DNA from: Phycisphaerae bacterium
GTDB lineage: Bacteria; Planctomycetota; Phycisphaerae; UBA1845
Direction: 5' to 3'
Length of the DNA: 49,018 nt
Assembly (NCBI GenBank): GCA_029260035.1
Contig: JAJDEA010000242.1
Location: 1-49,018 of the forward strand
This document shows positions 1-6,937 of the stretch, one piece after another. Position 1 is the first letter of the stretch, and every line of letters starts with the position of its first letter. A program made the position numbers and the translations under genes. The notes under the pieces were generated by a model, which saw only the letters and a program-made list of their open reading frames with translations, did not search any database and was not told where the DNA came from.

Positions 1-241
1 TCCATCCAGACTGAAAACCGAGTTTGATAGCTTGCTGCGGCCCGTTAATCTGCACCAGCTTATATTCCTCAATGTTTTGGCCACGGTGAATGAATAGGTC
101 GGTTAGTACAAACTAAGTCGGTATTGCCTGAACAATGTCAAAATCGTCCGACCCTTCTGCATAATAACTCACCACCTGCTGCCCGTACGCCGAACCTGCA
201 AGTGCCAATGTCATTACCGAGGCGAAAATCTTTGTACGCAT
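1..241 (-). pseudogene. N-terminus of a secreted protein with an in-frame amber stop, 3' end beyond the window
   Basis: An ATG at 241 sits behind a strong AGGAGG and opens a 42-codon frame, MRTKIFASVMTLALAGSAYG followed by a short tail, ending at TAG (113-115). The start is a clear signal peptide with an AxA-like cleavage region. After the TAG the same frame stays open for 37 more codons to the window edge, including FVLTDLFIHRG and LVQINGPQQAIKLGF, which read like ordinary protein. The simplest reading is one secreted protein split by a point mutation to amber; readthrough or a sequencing error is also possible. The leader and its upstream DNA resemble the truncated ORF at 6730 (GGAGGA, CCCATGCGTACAA, TTTTCGCCTCG), so the two belong to one family. 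The mature function is not recognisable. Confidence 0.55.
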
Positions 242-526
242 GGGAATGTCCTCCTAAAAAAGTGTGTGAACCACCTACCTGGCGGCAGATACCTCCGAAA
301 AGCTAGAATTGAAAAACCGATCTAGTGTAACGGCTTTGACGACTGTTCCGAAAGAATTTCATGCAATTCTTCAAGACTGCGGTTGAATCAGCCAAGCTGA
401 AGTCGGTTCCTTCCCAACTATTCCCTCATTCCGACGGTCGTTCCCACAAGACGCGGGGTTTAATCGCGAAACACCAGAGCCCAACAAAAAGCGAGAGAAT
501 AATGGCAATGCGTCGCCAAGAATCAA
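242..526. other. Intergenic stretch between the broken secreted gene and the element-like operon
   Basis: About 285 bases without a convincing gene. It holds the upstream region of the minus-strand secreted ORF. Short frames on either strand here lack ribosome-binding sites and protein-like composition. A possible left boundary of the element-like block at 527-3213 would lie here, but I see no clear att repeat. Confidence 0.4.
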
Positions 527-1063
527 CTATTCACCCTCTCCAACCTGGCTATCAAATGGCAAATCGGTGGTTAAATACGCGGGTGGCGTCTCGCCAATTT
601 CATTGAAATAGTCCAGCTCGCAACGGATCAGCATCTCACGTTTGGATTTAGCCTGACGAGCGATCTGACCATCTTTGTCTTCTAGCCTTAGCTTGGTAAA
701 CGGATGGAGAATTATCGCTTGCGTTTCGGCCAGCAATTTGTCCTGCCAAATTTCTTCATTACTCCTTTCCGCCGCATGCTTCTGGCCCATCTTCACACGC
801 TCACGCCGATAATTCGAGATATCTATTTCATGTTTATTGCGACGTGTAGGCTGCGAACTATGGCATCTGCCGATGATCGACTTGAACGACGGCTTCGTAG
901 CATCGATGTTTGCCATTTGCTCGGCGCGTATCGCATCGGCAACGATTGTCTGGTCGAAATTCTTGAGTATGCTCCACGGTGCTTGAAGCTGCTCGGGAGT
1001 CGTGCGAGATGATGGCCAAGTCGAAGTCACTGCAGAGTAAAATGCGTTAAACCGATTGTCCAT
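527..1063 (-). CDS. Hypothetical protein, possibly a replication accessory protein of an integrated element
   Basis: The frame encodes 178 residues. ATG at 1063 follows AGGAGA with good spacing, so the start is well supported. The N-terminal part (FYSAVTSTWPSS, then a helix-rich stretch, then KPSFKSIIGRC) has the layout of small phage helicase-loader proteins of the lambda P type, where a WP-containing helix is followed by a short 'P..F...' segment. This is resemblance by eye only. The middle is rich in Arg, Lys and Glu (residues about 75-145) and probably helical. It is the last gene of a five-gene minus-strand run that includes two excisionase-like helix-turn-helix proteins, which supports a mobile-element origin. 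No catalytic motif is visible. Confidence 0.55.
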   Translation of the reverse strand: MDNRFNAFYSAVTSTWPSSRTTPEQLQAPWSILKNFDQTIVADAIRAEQMANIDATKPSFKSIIGRCHSSQPTRRNKHEIDISNYRRERVKMGQKHAAERSNEEIWQDKLLAETQAIILHPFTKLRLEDKDGQIARQAKSKREMLIRCELDYFNEIGETPPAYLTTDLPFDSQVGEGE

Positions 1064-1094
1064 CGGATGTCTCCTGTTTTAGGAATGGATTAAG

Positions 1095-1892
1095 TTATGA
1101 CTCACCGTCGGCCATACAAGCCCCCCAGTGCTTGAGCATGGCCTCTGGAGTGAATATGGTTCCGGGCGGCATTATCTTTCGATAGGCGGCTTCTGCGCGA
1201 CGAATAGATGGCATTGGCGCCAGGCCATTGAGCTTGCGTTTCAAATCTCGAACAATTCCACCGATTCGAGTCTTGTCGCGCTTTGTATCAGCAGTGAGAT
1301 TGAAGACTTCGCACACAGCATCCCACACAAGGTCTGGTTGCCGCGGCTTAGTTGCACCGGTCATCGTTTCACTGGCTGGTTGAGTCGGTGGTTTTTTTCG
1401 TGCAAGCTTAGGCTTCAAAGAATTGCCATCGTGCGCCGCCGACGGGGACGTCGGCGTATATGTTTTTATCTGTTTCTTATCTTCTCTTATCTTATCTAGT
1501 CCGTTTTTTGTCCCAGTACAATCGGGACCAAGTGTCCCGCTTTTGTCCCTCTGTCTTGCCTTCCTTTTTTGCTCAACGGCACGTCTCTTTGCCGACACCG
1601 AGAAGTGAACATCGAAGTCCAAAATCTCTATTTCATCGCATTGAGCGTCGTATTTGAGCCATCCAACTTCTTCGCTAGCAAATGCATGTAGCAGGCTGTC
1701 ATTGCGCCAGCCGGTTATCTTTTTGAACTCTTTTTTGCCGATTTTCGGCGCGCAGTTTTGACAGTTTTCATCCACAAAAAATAACCATTTTAGCGCAGAA
1801 AAGTAACAAATCTGCGCGCTTTTTTGTGTCAATCTGGAAATGGACAGCAACTTGAGGCTGTCAGGCTTTAGCTGTAATTTGATCCAAACCAT
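1095..1892 (-). CDS. Phage-replication-like protein with a winged-helix-like N-terminus
   Basis: This 265-residue protein starts at ATG 1892 behind AAGGAA. Residues about 55-105 (KKEFKKITGW, then GWLKYD, then FDVHFSVSAKRRAVEQKRKA) resemble the N-terminal DNA-binding part of phage replisome-organiser proteins, where a sentence of the form 'gWl.....i..fd.hf..sAk.Ra...r..r.r' ends the domain. A polar, Pro- and Lys-rich linker (about 105-170) leads to a C-terminal helical domain (WDAVCEVFNL, RIGGIVRDLKRKLNG) that may contact a partner such as a helicase loader. The gene lies 24 bases downstream of the small helix-turn-helix gene and 31 bases upstream of the next one, so co-transcription is likely. 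The replication role is inferred from layout and context. Confidence 0.5.
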   Translation of the reverse strand: MVWIKLQLKPDSLKLLSISRLTQKSAQICYFSALKWLFFVDENCQNCAPKIGKKEFKKITGWRNDSLLHAFASEEVGWLKYDAQCDEIEILDFDVHFSVSAKRRAVEQKRKARQRDKSGTLGPDCTGTKNGLDKIREDKKQIKTYTPTSPSAAHDGNSLKPKLARKKPPTQPASETMTGATKPRQPDLVWDAVCEVFNLTADTKRDKTRIGGIVRDLKRKLNGLAPMPSIRRAEAAYRKIMPPGTIFTPEAMLKHWGACMADGES

Positions 1893-1916
1893 CCGTGATT
1901 CCTTCCATACAATCCG

Positions 1917-2147
1917 TCATTCTTGGTGCGCTTCCTCAATAAACGCGCGAACATCGTCGGGCGTCCACCGCAAATGCCTGCCGCAACGGAAACCTTTGAG
2001 TTGCTCTGTTCTATGTAAATTTGAAATTGTGTCCTCACTCACTTGCAGCAGAATCGCAACTTGAGGTCTCGTAAGTGCCAGCTTTGTGAGAAGTAAACCG
2101 TCGTTGTTTACTGTTCCATCGGGTCGCTTATTCTCAGTAGGCCTCAC
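1917..2147 (-). CDS. Small helix-turn-helix protein, excisionase family
   Basis: I chose the GTG at 2147, giving 76 residues. It overlaps the stop of the preceding gene as GTGA and has AAGAGG 7 bases upstream, the classic arrangement for translational coupling. An ATG at 2192 would lie deep inside the neighbour. The core LTRPQVAILLQVSEDTISNLHR, then FRCGRHLRW, then DDVRAFIEE, is the MerR-like excisionase fold: helix, turn, recognition helix, a beta wing with R..RW, and a final helix. Such proteins bind DNA as excisionases or as small regulators of integrated elements. Two such genes side by side are common in mobile islands. No integrase lies inside the window. Confidence 0.75.
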   Translation of the reverse strand: MRPTENKRPDGTVNNDGLLLTKLALTRPQVAILLQVSEDTISNLHRTEQLKGFRCGRHLRWTPDDVRAFIEEAHQE

Positions 2148-2383
2148 CTGTTTACCTCTTTCGTCGCTTCCCACGTTTCTCGTGCCGGACATCCGGCATC
2201 AAGCCATTTCTCCAGATCATCACATCTCCAACGTACAGATCTACCAAGCCGTACGGGCATTGGCATCCGTCCATTGGCGTGCAATGACCATAAATGTCGT
2301 TCGGAAATCCCGAGCAACCGAGCTGCTGCTTTGGCAGGCAAGGCCCAGCGCTCCCGTGTTTCGTTTTGTATTGTCTTGATCAT
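2144..2383 (-). CDS. AlpA/excisionase-like helix-turn-helix regulator
   Basis: From ATG 2383 the product is 79 residues; a GTG at 2452 would add 23 residues of no domain character, and neither start has a clear ribosome-binding site. The sequence ALPAKAAARLLGISERHLW, then GRMPMPVRLGRSVRWR, then DDLEKWLDAG is a textbook AlpA/excisionase winged helix: first helix, recognition helix with ISERHLW, a basic wing ending in VRW, and a closing helix. AlpA-type proteins activate integrase or excision genes of prophages and satellites. The stop overlaps the GTG of the next excisionase-like gene, so both are probably made together. It marks 527-3213 as a probable small integrated element or its remnant. 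Confidence 0.75.
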   Translation of the reverse strand: MIKTIQNETRERWALPAKAAARLLGISERHLWSLHANGRMPMPVRLGRSVRWRCDDLEKWLDAGCPARETWEATKEVNR

Positions 2384-2535
2384 GACCGCGACTATACGCG
2401 CTGTTTCAAGGCGGAAACTTTGGCGCAACTTTGGCTGCCGGGAGACTATCACTCTAGCCTATATAAATAGGTTCTTCGTGAATTAGTTTTTTTTATGGAA
2501 AGTTTGAAGAAACTTATTGAGGATTCTGATTTGGG

Positions 2536-3213
2536 CTATTTGTTCGTTATTTCCGCATTCAAGATGATCATATCTAAGTTGTACATATATCTGACATGCG
2601 TTTTACCTAGTCGCTGTCGGTCTTCGCTACTCGCCGGACGACGAATGCGCGGATTCCGTTCGGCCATTTTGGAAAGCTGTCCATGATTGGATGCAAATCG
2701 CCTCTCGATTATCTCGTTGCCATCAACCCATCGCGTTGGAGCGGATGCTTCTTCCGCCTCAAGCTCATCTATCTTCTTCCAGCCTTCTCGCGTTAGCGAT
2801 AACCACTCCATGCAATGTGTGCTCATCTTCGTTGTGTATGGTTGCCCTTCGAATTGTGATTCCACAAATGTTAAAAAAAGCTCATCCTCCGGGAGCATTT
2901 GCATATCCACAAAGTCACCACCTGGCGTACTAAAGCGCCATCTGCCGGGCGGCAACTCAAATTCCTTAAGTATGCGATTAATCAACCCACGCTGACGAAG
3001 TACAACTAGAGTATAAAATAGGTTCGATACCTGCCTCTTCACTGAATGCTTCAGCAGCAGGTAAGGAACCTGATCGAAAAATCCGCGCCGGGAAGTCGTC
3101 GTGTTGATTTCTGATTGCGAGCCGTTGTATTCTTCGCCGTGGAGCAACTCCATTTCTGCCCCATGTAAAAGTTGCGCTAGTGTACGTAGAACGTGGGTTT
3201 CCTCGGCATTCAT
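2536..3213 (-). CDS. Hypothetical protein, first gene of the element-like operon
   Basis: The frame encodes 225 residues from ATG 3213. There is no ribosome-binding site, but a perfect TATAAT lies 8 bases upstream of the ATG, which would give a leaderless or nearly leaderless mRNA. I do not recognise the family. The middle (residues about 70-140) includes VLRQRGLINRILKEF and PEDELFLTFVE; the C-terminal third (LTREGWKKIDELEAEE, then QLSKMAERNPRIRRP, then VRYMYNLDMI) resembles the small DNA-binding tails in which a helix pair is followed by an Arg-rich wing and a Y..D strand. A regulator of the downstream genes is a reasonable guess, not shown. It is co-directional with the excisionase-like pair, 83 bases upstream of the GTG option and 152 upstream of the chosen ATG. 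Confidence 0.5.
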   Translation of the reverse strand: MNAEETHVLRTLAQLLHGAEMELLHGEEYNGSQSEINTTTSRRGFFDQVPYLLLKHSVKRQVSNLFYTLVVLRQRGLINRILKEFELPPGRWRFSTPGGDFVDMQMLPEDELFLTFVESQFEGQPYTTKMSTHCMEWLSLTREGWKKIDELEAEEASAPTRWVDGNEIIERRFASNHGQLSKMAERNPRIRRPASSEDRQRLGKTHVRYMYNLDMIILNAEITNK

Positions 3214-3221
3214 GGATGTGC

Positions 3222-3227
3222 ATTATA
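3222..3227 (-). promoter_or_regulatory. Consensus -10 box (TATAAT) close to the ATG at 3213
   Basis: The minus strand reads TATAAT, ending 8 bases before the ATG of the 225-residue gene. Transcription would begin within a base or two of the start codon, so the message would be leaderless or nearly so. The -35 region at 16-18 base spacing is a poor match, so the call rests on the -10 box and position alone. Confidence 0.35.
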
Positions 3228-3398
3228 TTGCAAGCCGGCTCAGGGTCCATCAGTTGTAGAGTTAATGGGTGATTGAGTCGTCGCGGGATTGGAGTCGAGT
3301 GCCAAACGAATTGTCAAATTGGAGTGGTACGGCGAATTTATTGCTGGCGCTGTTTCTTCTCCCGAAAAAGGGGCTAACTTGCTACGTGGGGAGGTCTG

Positions 3399-3947
3399 AT
3401 GCCAAGTAACGGAACAGTCGATGCGGTGAGTCGCAGCGCAACTCATACTTTAATCAAACCGAACCAAGATTACATTCGGCTTGTCGAAGGATTAGGTGTC
3501 GAGGGCGATGCCCATTTGGGCAAGACAGTCAAACATCGCTCACGAGTCGCGCGCGATCCGAGCCAGCCCAATCTGCGTCAGGTCCACTTCATCCATGCGG
3601 AATTACATGATGAATTGCGATTGAAAGACTTCGACGTACGCGCCGGACAAATGGGCGAGAACATTACGACGCGAGGGATCGACCTACTCGCGTTGCCTAC
3701 CGGCACACGGCTACATCTTGGTGACACGGCGATCGTAGAAGTCACCGGCCTTCGCAATCCCTGCGCTCAACTGGATGAAATTCAAGCGGGATTGATGGCA
3801 GCCACCCTCGAAAATGGAGCCGATGGCACACTCATCCGCAAAGCCGGCATCATGAGTATTGTGCTAGCTGGGGGTACAGTCCAACCGGGTGACACAATCG
3901 ACGTTGAAATGCCTGAGGAGCCGTTTCGCCCGCTTGCACGCGTATAG
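3399..3947 (+). CDS. MOSC-domain protein
   Basis: This 182-residue protein covers one MOSC domain (MOCO sulfurase C-terminal fold). ATG 3399 follows GGAGG. Recognisable pieces are LVEGLGVEGDAHLG near residue 30, RQVHFIHAELHDEL, then the signature GQMGENITTRGIDLLALPTGTRL at about 84-106, and VTGLRNPCAQLDEI at about 114-128 with the conserved Cys of the family. In known members this Cys carries sulfur or takes part in molybdenum-cofactor transfer. Stand-alone MOSC proteins of this size (YiiM/YuaD type) detoxify N-hydroxylated bases or act in sulfur transfer. It is flanked by unrelated genes, so context adds nothing. The family assignment is firm; the substrate is open. Confidence 0.85.
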   Translation: MPSNGTVDAVSRSATHTLIKPNQDYIRLVEGLGVEGDAHLGKTVKHRSRVARDPSQPNLRQVHFIHAELHDELRLKDFDVRAGQMGENITTRGIDLLALPTGTRLHLGDTAIVEVTGLRNPCAQLDEIQAGLMAATLENGADGTLIRKAGIMSIVLAGGTVQPGDTIDVEMPEEPFRPLARV

Positions 3948-4235
3948 TGGCATAGGTGCGCACCAGAGCATCGTGGCGATCACTAGACATCAATTTCATT
4001 GGCAATTAGTCAACACCTTAGAATTACCCCGTATTCTATCCATTTTCCTTGAATCGAATGGCCCGAAACAGTATTTTGGAATGCGCCGCAGAGAGTCGAG
4101 GTATCTCGTATGTGCAAACATCTTGCCCAGAAGCAGGCCAATTGCAGCCACATTTCAGACTTGAAATCGTTTCTACTCGCATCCTTCAAGCAGATTTTGC
4201 GCCCGCGTTTCAGTTTCGTTGAAAGGAAAGAAGCC

Positions 4236-6602
4236 ATGTTGAGACTGTTCCTTGCCGTTGTATTTGCTTTGTCATTTGCTCAAGTAGCAACGGCCCTTGT
4301 AACCGTTCAGCTCATTCCGTCGATTCCAGTGAACAATTTGACAGGCGGCCAGACATTCAGTGTTGACGTAATGGTATCGCAAGATACAGGTGTTACTCGC
4401 AATCTTCGTGAAGCTCGCTTTGATTTCAGTACTACGGATGCTGCGATCGGACTGTCGAATCTTACTTGGGATTTCACCTCGCTCGTCAGTCAAGCACTCT
4501 ATTTCGCTGACCCATCGCTCCCGATTCCGGCTGTAGCGTTCTCCGGCTCAAGCTTTACGCCTGGGTTCATGTTGGCCCTGCCCGCCGACGGATCATTCCT
4601 TCGCCTCGGGAGTTTCGACTTAACCGCACCTGCGAACTTAGGCGCTTACACTGTCAATGCAATCGCCGCGACCGATGACACTGACATCAACACGGGAGCA
4701 ATGTTTGCCTGGGGATTCACCCCGGATCCTTTCGTCCAGAATCTTGCCAATAATGGCGACGTGCTCGGTGGGACACTGGAGATAACGGTTGGAACGCCCG
4801 CCGCTTTCATCATCGACACAGACACAACCTGGCCGGCACAAGACAGTCCTATCTCATTGCAGGGCGACGTTCTCGTCATACCGGGGGCAACATTAACGAT
4901 TGAACCGGGTGTGGAAGTCAACTTCAACGGTTTTTTTATAGTGATAAGTGGCAGGATTCTGGCAGATGGGTCAGCCGGTTCACCTATTCGATTCGTAGGT
5001 CCGGGCGAAGTCTTGCTTTCGTCTTTTGCGTCGAGTGATTCAATTACCAATTATGTCATTTTTGACAGTACTCGGCTGAGAACGGTGGGGCATTCCCCGA
5101 AAGTCGAAAACTGTTCATTTATGGGTATCGGAAGGATTTTTTTCGTTCGCCCCCCCGTCAATGTATTCGATGACATTATAAGAGATTGCATTTTCGTAGA
5201 TTCTGCAACAATCACCATTCAGAGTACGCGATTGGTCTTCGAGAACAATGACTTATCGATGTCCAACCTTCAGGTCTATGATGCCGAATCTGTGTCGATT
5301 TTGAACAATCGAATTATGGATAATGATCCAGTTCATCATGAAATATTTCAATTGGAGCGGGGCATGAACGTGACTGGACGCATTGAGGGAAATACATTTG
5401 TAGGGGAGCAATTTGACCTGGATTTTTTCCGAGGATCTTTTTCTTACAATCAGGTATCCGTCAGGTCATTCATGGCACAAGACGCTACGGGCACTTGGAA
5501 TAGAAACGATTTCGCCTTTGAATTCGGCACGGGAATCATTTCTGGTTTGCATTTCTTTGCCCAGACGGGAAGCCCCTCTCTACACGCAAACAATATTGTG
5601 GGTATCGGGCCGCCTATACTCTCCGATTCTCTCTTGAGTGTTTCCGGCGGCTCGAAAGGACTGGTTGTCAATGCTCAAGATAACTGGTGGGGCACTACGG
5701 ACATCATTGAGATTGAGAATCTTGTATATCACTTCTTGGACAACGAACCCAGGTTGCCATACGTAGACTACTTGCCAATAAGAACGGCACCCGTCACTTC
5801 TGCAGGGGATTTCAATAACGACGATATTGTTGACACTCTTGACTTCGATGCATTTCATACTTGCTTCACCGGCCCCGGCGTCATGTTGACGCCGCCTTGC
5901 GAGGCTGGTGACTTGGACAACGATCAAGACATTGACTGCGACGACTGGCAACTCTTCAAAGAAGTTTGGACAGGGCCCCCTGCATTGCCGCCGCAATCTG
6001 AAATTTGCGACTGTACATCATTCTTTATTACCGCAAGCGATCCACCAAGTGGAACCATCGATGTCTTGCAGGATTTATCCGTAACCGGCACGACTCCCCA
6101 AGGGATTGATCGAATAAGATTGACCTTTAATTGCAGACCCATTGATCCGACTACATCCGGCGCGCCGATCCCGGCCAATTTCGAGATTGTAGATACCGCC
6201 GGAACCGCACCTGCTGTCTTGGCGGTGACACCGGTTGGCGGATCCACGACCGAATACGAAATTGTATTTTCCGATCCGCTCAAGCCCGGCGAATGGACGA
6301 CGGTTATTGCCCATGTAGACGGTCCGTTCAATGTCCCCATTGATGCTGGCACAGGTGACCGTGTGCATATGGGATTCTTGCCGGGCGACATCAACAGTAG
6401 CGACAAAGTGAATGCACAAGACATCACGGCCCTCATCAACTCACTGAACATGGTGTCGGGACTTACACTTCCGCTAGAACAAACGGACTTGGATCGAAGT
6501 GGTATGGCCAATGCGCAGGATATTACGCGATTGATCAATTTGCTGAATGGTGTGAATACGACGCGTGCATGGCAAAATGAATCATTACCGGCGATGCCGT
6601 AG
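4236..6602 (+). CDS. Secreted beta-helix protein with two dockerin-type modules
   Basis: ATG 4236 follows GAAAGGA and opens a signal peptide (MLRLFLAVVFALSFAQVATA), so the 788-residue product starts here and not at the ATG at 4110. Residues about 20-180 form a beta-rich domain reminiscent of cohesin (TGGQTFSVDVMVSQ, RLGSFDLTAPANLG). Residues about 195-510 look like a right-handed parallel beta-helix: repeated short strands with V, I and N turns, IEPGVEVNFNGFF, GSAGSPIRFVG and NAQDNWWGT. Two EF-hand dockerin-like units follow: GDFNNDDIVDTLDFDAF with DLDNDQDIDCDDW (about 524-570) and GDINSSDKVNAQDITALIN with DLDRSGMANAQDITRLIN (about 715-775), each with calcium-loop spacing. A beta-sandwich stretch lies between them. 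It is probably exported and held in a surface complex. No catalytic site is seen. Confidence 0.8.
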   Translation: MLRLFLAVVFALSFAQVATALVTVQLIPSIPVNNLTGGQTFSVDVMVSQDTGVTRNLREARFDFSTTDAAIGLSNLTWDFTSLVSQALYFADPSLPIPAVAFSGSSFTPGFMLALPADGSFLRLGSFDLTAPANLGAYTVNAIAATDDTDINTGAMFAWGFTPDPFVQNLANNGDVLGGTLEITVGTPAAFIIDTDTTWPAQDSPISLQGDVLVIPGATLTIEPGVEVNFNGFFIVISGRILADGSAGSPIRFVGPGEVLLSSFASSDSITNYVIFDSTRLRTVGHSPKVENCSFMGIGRIFFVRPPVNVFDDIIRDCIFVDSATITIQSTRLVFENNDLSMSNLQVYDAESVSILNNRIMDNDPVHHEIFQLERGMNVTGRIEGNTFVGEQFDLDFFRGSFSYNQVSVRSFMAQDATGTWNRNDFAFEFGTGIISGLHFFAQTGSPSLHANNIVGIGPPILSDSLLSVSGGSKGLVVNAQDNWWGTTDIIEIENLVYHFLDNEPRLPYVDYLPIRTAPVTSAGDFNNDDIVDTLDFDAFHTCFTGPGVMLTPPCEAGDLDNDQDIDCDDWQLFKEVWTGPPALPPQSEICDCTSFFITASDPPSGTIDVLQDLSVTGTTPQGIDRIRLTFNCRPIDPTTSGAPIPANFEIVDTAGTAPAVLAVTPVGGSTTEYEIVFSDPLKPGEWTTVIAHVDGPFNVPIDAGTGDRVHMGFLPGDINSSDKVNAQDITALINSLNMVSGLTLPLEQTDLDRSGMANAQDITRLINLLNGVNTTRAWQNESLPAMP

Positions 6603-6729
6603 TGTAGATGCGAAGGACTTGGGGTTTCTTACAGCGTACGGCTATAACTATTACCGCCGCTTCTTGGAGAATGACATGCGAAACGTACAGGCCCGGTTCT
6701 TCATTTCTAACTTTTTGGAGGATAGACCC

Positions 6730-6828
6730 ATGCGTACAAGCGTTTTCGCCTCGATCACAATTCTAGATGGCGAAAGCCAACCTTTAGTGACAAGCGAATT
6801 CATCCGCTGGAGAAAGGCGGACGGCTGA
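6730..6828 (+). pseudogene. Truncated leader of a secreted protein next to the IS element
   Basis: ATG 6730 has GGAGGA 8 bases upstream. The first 12 residues, MRTSVFASITIL, match the leader of the secreted ORF at 241 (MRTKIFASVMTL) at both protein and DNA level, including the upstream CCC and the T-rich stretch before the ribosome-binding site. After that the frame changes character (DGESQPLVTSEF, then RWRKADG) and stops 5 bases before the IS21 terminus. The natural reading is a leader whose remainder was replaced by unrelated DNA during rearrangement. It is unlikely to make a functional exported protein. Confidence 0.5.
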
Positions 6829-6833
6829 AAATG

Positions 6834-6885
6834 TGTCAGCGGGCGTGCAAAACCGGCCAGTAGTGGGCGGGTGAAAACCGGCCAT
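6834..6885 (+). repeat. Left terminal inverted repeat of the IS21 element
   Basis: Begins TGTCAGCGGGC and contains AAAACCGGCCA twice, 24 bases apart. It pairs with the right end at 9306-9357. Confidence 0.8.
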
Positions 6886-6937
6886 TTTGAGGAGACGTGG
6901 TTTCGCCACGAAGCTCTTCCTCCAAAAGGAGGAAGCT

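Noticed and set aside
3948..4000. GGTGCGCACC palindrome after the MOSC gene as a terminator
   Set aside because: Only five base pairs with no loop and no T-run; too weak to call.
6822..6833. Target duplication of the IS21 element
   Set aside because: The bases left of 6834 do not match those right of 9357 for any length from 4 to 8.
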